DNA of 64,000 bases from Bryum argenteum (taxonomy: Eukaryota; Streptophyta; Bryopsida; Bryales; Bryaceae). Where the stretch lies: positions 15,993,001 to 16,057,000 of the forward strand of contig CM073321.1 in assembly GCA_037043015.1 (NCBI GenBank), given 5' to 3'. The notes beneath the pieces are model-generated. The model was given only the letters and a program-made list of their open reading frames with translations. It had not been told where the DNA came from and searched no databases. Shown here piece by piece: positions 56,001 to 64,000 of the stretch. Made by a program: the position numbers and the translations under genes. Each line of letters begins with the position of its first letter. The stretch's first letter is position 1.

Positions 56001-57046
56001 GTAAGGAGATGGGCACGAAACACCCGCATCCCGGCATTGATCTCATCTACGCAGACGTTCCCGAGAACTTACGCGTGCCTGACGTGTCGCCCGTCGAGAT
56101 TCCTTCATGGAACAAGCAAGAGAAAAGCTACTTCGAGAGTGTGTTCTTTTTTGCTTTTTACAACTTGACAGACGAGGGTGCGATACTTGTTATGCATCCC
56201 AAGGATCGTCGAGTCGAGAAAGCTCTGGATGCCGAGTCAAAGGCTTTCGATTTCCGAATGGTGCGAGATTGGTGGGAATATAATCCCATGCCAATGGCCT
56301 CGACGAACCCCCACGTGAAAACGGTATGGTCTTCATTCTGCATTGAAATCATCATTCATGATTATTTACAATGTTTCTTTAATTCTCTAACATCTATTGA
56401 ATTTTGCAGACTCACAACTTCCACATTAAGGTCTTTGTTCGGAAGTCTTCTGCCACGAGATTCTCTATAAGACAGGTTGCGAAAGAGTACGCGGGCGTGC
56501 CCATTCTTCCCGACGAGGAGGACCATGTTTTCAATTTTGCGAGCAATGACTCCATTCGTAAGAAGGAAGATGGTACTCCGTGGCGTGGCTCGCGAGAGAA
56601 GGATCCCTCCTTCCTCCAGTGTTTCATTGATTCTCTCACAGATGAGCGGGGAATCGTCTTTGACTGGAGCCCTAGTACAGGTTGGTTGTTGCAGAAGAAG
56701 CAACGCCCAACATTTTGTACGTACTTATCTCTTACTTTTCCCCCTTGCTATTGTCACCTTCACTTGCTAATAATTTATTGGTATTGACTTTTCCTGTACT
56801 TTTAGGATCGCAGGTTCCAATCGAAGCTTGATTGGCGAGGGAAGTCTCTACAGCAGTCCTCCGCAAACCTTCACCCTACCATCTTATGCGGAGCGGATAG
56901 CTCAGGAATTTGTCGCTGCCCCTTCTCCCGTCTTATCGGACAGTAGTAGACGTCGGCGCTTTAGCTCGAGAGTGCTTGCTTTTATAGACGATGAAGCCGA
57001 TCAGTGTGACCAACACTTTAATGGTTGTTCACCATCAGCATCGTAG
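53005..57046 (+). CDS. MULE cargo gene C: ParB-like/DNA-methyltransferase-like fusion, intact
   Basis: Nine exons: 53005-53807, 53880-54087, 54172-54369, 54462-54680, 54763-54998, 55103-55877, 55976-56323, 56410-56720 and 56806-57046. All introns are GT-AG, phases agree throughout, 1,112 codons with no stop. Residues 1-95 are acidic and disordered. Residues about 125-270 form a ParB/Srx-like domain with YVYEGNHRLTAW (about 213-226). A Lys-rich helical middle follows, then an acidic DDDDDED and an Arg-rich linker. The C-terminus resembles beta-class amino-methyltransferases: IDLIYADVPEN at about 834 (DPPY site changed to DVPE) and GIVFDWSPSTG at about 1010 (motif I), then NRSLIGEG. An acceptor-like CAG abuts the ATG, so a leader exon is likely. 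The altered DPPY makes catalysis doubtful. Confidence 0.75.
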
Positions 57047-57880
57047 GTCTTTTTATTTTCCATGTTTGGTTTGGACTACGTAGGGTCATATAGTTGCCCT
57101 CCGGCATTGGTGATACATGTGGTTTTGTTATACGTTTTTATATATATATATGACGTTCACATATTAATCATGAACATTTAATGCATTCTTAATTACTATC
57201 TAAACTCAATGCAAACAAAAGTTTCAAAACGTTTCTTTATTTTCAATTGGAGTGATAGAATCTAGCCAATGTTGGTAGGGGCTCTGGTTCAGTATTTGTA
57301 TAGCTCAGGATAGTTGCTTTACAACGCATTGCAACGCTCAAACGAGCCCGAGGAGAATCGAACTCGGACCACTACAATGCCACGTGAATGTCTTGCTGTA
57401 CACCTTACAAGGAGACATGGAAAGACAACTTGTAGTTATGAACTTCAGATTATATACCACGAATCATTTACATATAATTCTGACAAGTGTTGTAGGCAAT
57501 TGATGACGTCAGCCCTAATTCTAATCTAAATTTTAAAATCATTAAAGCGATTTTATGGTTGTCCTAATGGGCCCTTCCAAATTTTGGTTAAAATTTTGTA
57601 TTTCTGAGTGATCGGGGATAGTATATGATTTGTATTGTATGGGTTACAGACTTACACATGATGATGTCATCCCTAATTTAATTAACTTTTATTTAAACTG
57701 GCAGATGTGGATAATTTATGATAATTTGTATGACCTCAATAACATGAAAATAAATGGATAAGGGACCTATATCCACGGTTTTGGGTACTTTTATGCCTAA
57801 AAATAACCATTTCAAAATTTCAAAACCACGCATTCCATGGTAATAGGGCCATAAACTTTAAATTTTTTTTCTTTCTTACC
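57047..57880. other. 3' non-coding region of the MULE
   Basis: AT-rich, with a TATATATATA run near 57141. No gene is supported; the 71-aa frame at 57314-57529 lacks any domain. The sequence up to 57880 leads into the terminal array. Confidence 0.4.
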
Positions 57881-57881
57881 G

Positions 57882-57975
57882 CTCAAACTTTACCGCTCAC
57901 CGCTCACCGCTCACCGCTCACCGCTCACCGCTCACCGCTCACCGCTCACCGCTCACCGCTCAACGCTCACACCGG
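57882..57975 (+). repeat. Right terminal (TCACCGC)n array of the MULE
   Basis: About 12 tandem 7-bp units ending CAACGCTCACACCGGTGGTTTCCCCAA, followed directly by the TSD at 57988. This is the longest of four such arrays in the window. Confidence 0.93.
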
Positions 57976-57987
57976 TGGTTTCCCCAA

Positions 57988-58340
57988 GCTAGACTTTGCC
58001 AATTGGAGAATTTAGATGAATTCAAGAGAGAAGCTTTAAACAATACCTATGTAGTCCAACAAAGACAAGAATCTTTTTATGATAGCAAATTGGATAAGAA
58101 AGAATTCAAAGAAGGCGATTTAATCTTATGGTAGCTAGGCTTTTAAATCTCACGAGAAACTTAGAATCCATTGGCTAGGTCTTTAAATTACTAAAACTTT
58201 GAATCCCAATGGTTCAGCCCAATTGCAAGATTTTCAAGGTAAACTTATTCCTACTTGTATTGATGACTATCAATTAAGACCGTATCACAATGCAGCCGAG
58301 GTCGGCTTCAACAATGGAGTGGAAGAGGTCTAAACTGATT
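57988..58340 (+). pseudogene. Ty3/gypsy pol, 3' portion of the split element
   Basis: Continues the integrase C-terminal region interrupted at 44833: QLENLDEFKREALNNTYVVQQRQESFYDSKLDKKEFKEGDLILW, followed by a stop and a frameshifted tail (LQDFQG, RPYH). The GPY/F-like module is recognisable only in pieces. The sequence beyond about 58340 may include the 3' LTR, but its limits were not found. Confidence 0.85.
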
Positions 58341-58527
58341 GGCATTTGGAAATAGTATGATGCAAAAAGAAAAAATTAAAATAATAATAAAAAACATGAT
58401 AACACATCTAAAAGATATTTCAGCATATTCTTAATTTTATTCCTAAGAAAGAGAGTGAGAGAAAAAGTTTGAAGTGATACTGGAAAAATGAAATATTGGA
58501 GAAGGTGAAGTTAAGAAGGGATGAAGA

Positions 58528-58530
58528 AAA

Positions 58531-58561
<31 letters not shown>
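58528..58561. repeat. (AAT)n microsatellite
   Basis: About ten AAT units in AT-rich DNA downstream of the gypsy remnant. Confidence 0.9.
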
Positions 58562-59167
58562 TAATGAAAAATAAAATAAAATGAAACATAATAATTATAG
58601 GTATTCGTATGAATGGTAATAAATAGAACATGATAATAAATAAAATTGCGGAATTAGAGAAGTAAAAAAATAATACAAAAACAAAAATTAATAAGAGTAA
58701 TTAGTCTGGAAAGATTGTTTTGAGTAAATGAGGTAAATAGAAAGTTCATAAATAAATTGCTTAAAATCTTAAGAATTGTAACACTAATAAGAATATATAT
58801 AAATTTATAAAAAATTATTGAAACATTCTGATGCTAGGCGGAATCAATCATGAGAAGGAAGGGCAATTGAGAAAATCAAAAGACCTGAACGATTGGAAGA
58901 AATTTATCCATTTTCGAAACTGAAAATGATGGCGGGATAGTTGAAGGCGGCGGAAGTGGGACATTCAGTAATCAATCGAGAGGAGGGGGTGCAAGAAGAA
59001 CTAACTGGAGAATTTTGCAAGTATCGATTGGCGAGCGAGGAATACTAAGAGGAGGGTGCAAGGTTTGAGCAGTCTAAGTGGAGAATCGATTGGAGTGAGA
59101 GAAAATTAGGGAGTAAAGAGCAGCAGCGATGATGGCCTATCTGGAGGAATAATCATATGATGGGATC

Positions 59168-59551
59168 ATGTTTGTGAAGGAGATTCCAGCGAAGGAAGAC
59201 GATCTCCCGGAGTACTTGCGATTGATGAAGAAACCAAAGCTAGAGGGTTTCGCACCTGCAGCACAAAGACTAGAACCAATTGGTGTGGCGCGAGCTCCCA
59301 TCGAAACAACGCCATGGCAAGCGGTGAGTGCCCGATCTGAGTTTTTGTGCGATCCACAGGTACTTAAGAACTTGAATTTAAGCAAGCTATTTGGATTTCT
59401 CATGAATTGCGTGATTGTGGCTACAATGCAAGAAGAGGAGACGGTAGAGTTTGTGCCCAACTACCAATCCGCAGTGCAAGTTATGACAATGCGCGGAAAA
59501 CAATCGGAATTAACGACACAAGTGGCTCAGATAAGTGGCGTGGCGGGATGA
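59168..59551 (+). CDS. Unrecognised 127-aa protein or fragment
   Basis: ATG at 59168 in a purine-rich leader (GGGATCATG). The protein begins MFVKEIPAKEDDLPEYLRLMKKPKLEGF and ends QSELTTQVAQISGVAG. Composition is protein-like, but no domain is recognised. It lies about 0.8 kb past the gypsy pol end, so it could be inside a decayed LTR or an independent small gene. Confidence 0.35.
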   Translation: MFVKEIPAKEDDLPEYLRLMKKPKLEGFAPAAQRLEPIGVARAPIETTPWQAVSARSEFLCDPQVLKNLNLSKLFGFLMNCVIVATMQEEETVEFVPNYQSAVQVMTMRGKQSELTTQVAQISGVAG

Positions 59552-59599
59552 ATTGCAGGGGAAAAGTATTGACTCCTTGTAGTTTGTCTTAATTTCCTA

Positions 59600-62500
59600 A
59601 TTTTTTCCAATTGGATTTTGTTAGTGTAAACTTAAAATATAGCGAATTAGATTAGTGTATGTACTGGTAGTACCTCAGGTTTACCAATTGGTATCAATTT
59701 AGGTTATTAAAGGATTCAACCGATCGGAATATCTAACTGCCAATAGAAGCATAGTACATGACAGGGAATACCGATCGAGATAGTTAGTTGGCTTGAGCGC
59801 CAAGAACACCTTCCAATAGCCGAAAGTAAACTAATTAGGAGTTTTTGTGTGTTTTGTAATTAATTTTCTATCAATATAATTTGTATGTTTGCAACAGGAG
59901 TTCGTGTATGTGTATTCTTGTGTTGCTATTGGTGTAATGGTGAGTGGAGTTAGAGTTGTGCTTGTAGTCAAGAAAGTCAATTGGTAAAACAGAAGTGATT
60001 GTGAGTATGTGCCGAAGGTATTCAATTGGAAAATTACCTTTAGGTAAATGTTAATGGTGAGAATAGTAAAAAAGAACCAGTCTCGGAAAGTGCATGCAAG
60101 GAGTTATTGTTGAATAAACAATAGAAAAGTCATAAAGTGTGAGATGAATTGGTGGTTGGAACCATTGGGAAATTAGGTTAATTGGCTAATGTGAGAATTA
60201 AATGTGAGAGAAGTGGAAAATCTGGAGGAGTATGAGGTAAGCAATTGTAAATGAAACAAATGGAGAAAACAATTGGAGAGAAGTGCAAAATAGACCAAGC
60301 ATTGAAGTCTGAGACCAAATATAAAGATAAGATCCAATCGGTGAAATTCTGTAGATATTGCACCAATTATATTGGAGTTATTCGGCTTTCAGTAGTTGAG
60401 CGATCGAGAATCCTTTGAAAGCATGACAATTAGAAGGTAAAGTGAATCCTCCTAGGAAAAATCTTAAAGAATTATGGCCGACTCAATTGTGATAAGTCGT
60501 CCTAATTCTTTTACCTATTGATATGGGTATTCGAATAAAGTATACTTCAAACTATTGCAATCGGGCGTCCTTGAATTGTTATGAGAATTTCAATTGGGAA
60601 TAAAGTACTTCGTTGTGTTCAAACCCTCCTATGGGTTATTTTTTTGTAGTAGAATATAAAAACTCACCATACTCCTTCAATCGTTATGTTTAGAGTTTCC
60701 GGAATTCAGCATTACAGCGAAGTCGACATTCATTCTTTGCCATGATCTTTTGAAGTACCCTCGCTAGAAATAGGTCGTGTTAGTAGAAGATAATAATAGA
60801 CAAATTAATTTTCAAAAAGTGATTTAATCCTCTATTTGATAATAATACTAATTCTTATTTTAATATATATTCCTATACAAATAAATAGAAACTTTTATCG
60901 CTCAAATGAGTTAATTATATATACTACGGTTTTCTATTGGAAAAATTTGCGTTCAAAATTTACAATAATCGACCTCAAAATAAATTGATCTACGTACTTT
61001 AAATATAGTGTTACGTAGCATGACTTGAATTGGAGATTGATGTAGCCACAATCATCTCTTCGATGAACCTCGACCTGATTTATTTTGTATATACTCATAC
61101 ATTTGCAAATTGTTCTATTTTTCAAAGAGAGTGTTGCGAATGAGCTTAAATTTAACTGTCATATGTTTTAAGAATAGGAGGTACGGCTTTAGGGTTCAGT
61201 ATTTGGCATGTAAGGTTTTAAGTGTACCGTTTAAGGTCTGGAGTTTAAGAGTACAGTGTTGGGTTCAGCGCTAAAGGTTTAGGATTTAGACTTTATTTTT
61301 TAAGTTTTGATGTAAGGCTTCACGTTTACAGGTTATGTTCTACAATTTAAGGAATAAAAGTTTGATTTTAAAAAACAATTAAAGTCTTACATTCATCTAG
61401 TTCAAAACTAACCTACACTATTAATTTAACTATTTTTTATTTTCTTCTCTTACATAGAAACTAGGAGAAGCTATAGTAGATTTACCTTAGCTTCATGATA
61501 TGTCTGCAAAGGAAGTACTAGAGTTTTGTAGACATGGAGGTTGGAGAAAGAAGACAAATTGAGCGGACTCCACTCTCCTTTCGAAGCCTCTGAAGGTGTC
61601 TAAAGGGAAGTACTATGTCTAAAGACAAAAGAACTAGTTAGAAGAAGCATATTCTAAGTCTGCTCAGGATTGTGTTGAAATTAATGCATACCTTTGTTAG
61701 AGATGGTGAATGTTCTACTTGATAAATTTGTAGACATTAAGAGCAAATACATAATAAGGGTGCCAACGCCTTTTTCAAGACATAAGTAAATGTCATAACG
61801 CTGTTATATGTACTAGAAAGAAATTAGTCTTTCTTTGGCATTTTAGACCAAGTAAAAAAGAATGTGGGACTAGGTTTTGTGATGGGAACTGTAAACTGGG
61901 CCTCATCCTATATTAATGGTATTTTGTTTCATGTAGAATCATAAGCACATTCCACTTTTTTATGATTATATGTTTCTATAATTTTGTATATGTGTAGATT
62001 TGATCTTTCAACTTATTTTCTCTCTTGATTCTTTACTAAGTTTTTCAAATAATGAAATTTATTTAGATTGGTAAAAAATTGTTAGTATTTAGCACCATTG
62101 TTATTTATTTGCGCTGCAATTGTCACAAGTAGCGTACATGGATGGTTGGTTTTTCCAATTTTCTTGCCTACCTAAGCTCACTTAGCAGCTTCAAGTCTGG
62201 TATATGGCATAGCCGCTAAAACAAATCTAACACAAATCAAACCCCGACCACCTACTTGAGATAGATGCTCCTTCCTAACCAACCATTGAGCTCATCACTT
62301 GGTGTCCAACCCAAAACTACTTTACATTTTATACACATCATTTAAAATTTTGACTCAGAAAATTGACGTCTATACAAAGATTCCTAAAGAGTATATTACA
62401 AATAGAATAAAAGCTTGAAGATTCATTTACTTTATTAACTAAATGTGTATACCTCTATATCAATCAAAGATCTCTTAATTTTAATTTGAGAAGATTCTAT

Positions 62501-64000
62501 AGAATTAAAATATTGAATATGGTGTTACTCATATATGATAAAATCTCCAACAGGGCCAAAGATGACCATGATTTGTGTTTCAAAGAGCAAAGCTGCACAA
62601 TGCTACCTAATCGAGTCGCACTTCCTTCGTGCAATAAGCCATTATTAGCATTTTCAACTCGCTATTGTTCCATAAACATCGTCTCCCCTAGCATTCGTTC
62701 TATACCTTGTAGCCTTGGGTTCAAGTTCGTTGATTTTCATATTTTATGAGTCTGTACAGTCATTGGGGTCGACAAATCTATGTATTTGCATATACTGGAA
62801 ATCCCATTTTTCTTAGATTTTAATGAGTAATGTAGTTGTCTAAGTAAAAGCATGCGGGATATTTAGCGCCTTTTATTTCTGGTTCCTCTCATACTCACGG
62901 ATCCAATCATAGGTTCAAAATTTTGGTATATTTATACTTTCAACCTATCAAGTATTTTGCCCTCTCCATTGCACTTGTGTGCCAAATCTTAAACAATGTT
63001 CCAGAGAGTTTAGACACTTCAAGAGTATTGATGTAGTATTACTAATTATCTTTTGTTGCTTCACGAAGGCTTCTAAAAAAAATAAAACCAAAAAAGTGAG
63101 AGATATGATTGTGTTGCATGGGGCAATCATGCTTTCATTCCTCTTGAAGGACATAGGGACAATGATCAAATCAAAAAGGATCAGAAGGATCAGACGTCAA
63201 AAATGATGTATTTATCAAGGAGATATAAGCATGAGCCTAGGCAGGAGACATATGTACCTCTACTAGAGGCGGCCACAATGAGTGAACGTCCCTTTTCTTT
63301 GTTGCCAAAGCCACAATCCATGTGACCTCCTTTGTGCGTGCTACACAGAACTTACATGAAGGCGACAATTCCCAAAAGAGGCATGGCGAGGCAATGTGAT
63401 TGATTATTACTCCGCTCGTCTCTCGTACTGATGTCATAGCCAACCTTTTGGATTTCAAGGGGATTCAAGTGATCGCTGGAAATGCTACTCTAGATGTTCA
63501 AGATAGATAGACTCTAGGCTGCTCCAGCTGCAATCTTGAATTAAAACTTTATCTACAATATTCGATATCATTATCTACACTTTTATTTCCATGTTTGTAC
63601 TCCACTCCAATGAACTAGGCATGATTGAACTTAAGCAAGCTTGTGTCCGCTTCAAATTTGTCAAGTTTCATTACTTAGGATATTCGTATTTAGCAATACA
63701 CAGCTTATAACTACTTATATCCATATGCCTTAGCCTTCGCTAAATGTTTCATAAATGAATGACGTCAAATGGCTAAAAAAGTAACAATTGATTCCTCAAT
63801 TTCTAATCACAGAATGCATGTAATTTAGTCTCAGTTAATTGTTAAGCAATGTGATATGAGCATGACGGTAGGGAGAAGAGATACGTACTACCCACGCTAG
63901 ACGAGGCCACAATGTTTCACCGAGTAAGTGAACTTCCATGTGCCCTATTGGTAAAGTTAGACCTCCTGCAACTTCCAACTACCTAGTATAAAGTACTTAC
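59600..64000. other. AT-rich interval with no supported gene
   Basis: Only short frames without domains. Degenerate telomere-like words (TTTAGGGTTCAG, GGTTTAGGATTTAG) occur at about 61180-61330. A short diverged duplication pairs about 63245-63290 with about 63878-63930, sharing GAGGC.GCCACAATG and GTGAAC.TCC. Confidence 0.4.

Larger units (their letters stand above)
44834..57987. mobile_element. 13.15-kb MULE-type element with cargo, inserted in gypsy
   Basis: Flanked by a perfect 8-bp duplication GCTAGACT (44826-44833 and 57988-57995). Deleting the element and one TSD copy rejoins the gypsy reading frame between ERLDARL and CQLENLDEF. Both ends carry inverted (TCACCGC)n arrays next to a shared ACCG(G)TGTGAGCG terminus: three units on the left (44849-44872) and about 12 on the right. 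It contains a transposase (-) and three cargo transcription units (+) divergent from it. MULEs usually make 8-10 bp TSDs, so the TSD fits. Confidence 0.92.

Noticed and set aside
57340..57365. tRNA or SINE B box (GTTCGATTC on the minus strand)
   Set aside because: The A-box-like TAGCTCAGG nearby lies on the opposite strand, the T-stem does not pair fully, and there is no acceptor stem.
59285..59360. Short intron GTGAGT...CCACAG inside the 127-aa frame
   Set aside because: Only about 36 bp, below the usual minimum for plant introns, and the frame is open without splicing.

Overview
The window looks like repeat-rich nuclear DNA of a land plant, probably of bryophyte or lycophyte grade. The evidence is GT-AG introns, an interstitial run of the plant telomere unit TTTAGGG (about 1860-1887), plant-type hAT (DUF659), Ty3/gypsy and Mutator-like (MULE) proteins, and AT-rich spacers. 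The species cannot be named from the sequence alone. I see no unambiguous host gene. Almost all recognisable coding sequence belongs to mobile elements, many nested in one another.

Layout. 1-5.1 kb: two diverged tandem copies of a non-coding unit, each ending in a GC-rich GGTCGG island. 5.1-8.6 kb: a hAT transposase pseudogene (-) with a third GC island upstream. 9.0-14.9 kb: a DUF7869-type element (copy 1, +) with a long 5' intron filled by a 30-bp minisatellite. 14.9-17.0 kb: a decayed coiled-coil gene (-) carrying a hAT-type MITE with an 8-bp target-site duplication (TSD). 18.0-20.0 kb: a gypsy pol remnant (-). 20.0-21.4 kb: a truncated MULE 3' part (+). 21.4-24.8 kb: DUF7869 copy 3 (-), interrupted by an 802-bp solo LTR. 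26.3-29.5 kb: DUF7869 copy 2 (-). 30.0-31.1 kb: an unrecognised RING-like gene (-). 31.5-32.4 kb: a GGGGCCCC minisatellite and a MITE. 34.1-43.15 kb: an element carrying a broken ParB-like/DNA-methyltransferase-like gene, an RG-rich coiled-coil gene, a degenerate FCP1-type phosphatase and a small basic gene. Its introns hold arrays of a 21-bp palindrome. 43.16-44.83 and 57.99-58.34 kb: one gypsy element split by a 13,154-bp insertion. 44,834-57,987: a giant MULE-type element flanked by the 8-bp TSD GCTAGACT. It has a decayed transposase with a SWIM zinc finger (-) and, divergently, three cargo genes (+). 58.4-64 kb: AT-rich sequence with little coding signal.

The most interesting system is the cargo. 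Two unlike elements each carry a large gene joining a ParB/Srx-like domain to a beta-class DNA-methyltransferase-like domain. The copy in the MULE (53,005-57,046, nine exons, 1,112 codons) appears fully intact although the transposase beside it is broken. The copy at 35.8-39.4 kb has three nonsense codons and at least two frameshifts. It starts with an exon encoding a near-perfect histone H3 tail and is saturated with palindromes, 13 of them on a 52.67-bp period in its first intron. A shared motif core, shared GC-rich left ends and the same 5'-intron position link that element to the DUF7869 elements. The arrangement recalls the anti-silencing genes of plant VANDAL MULEs, which act through clustered short motifs, and also bacterial ParB with parS sites. 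Both comparisons are inference.
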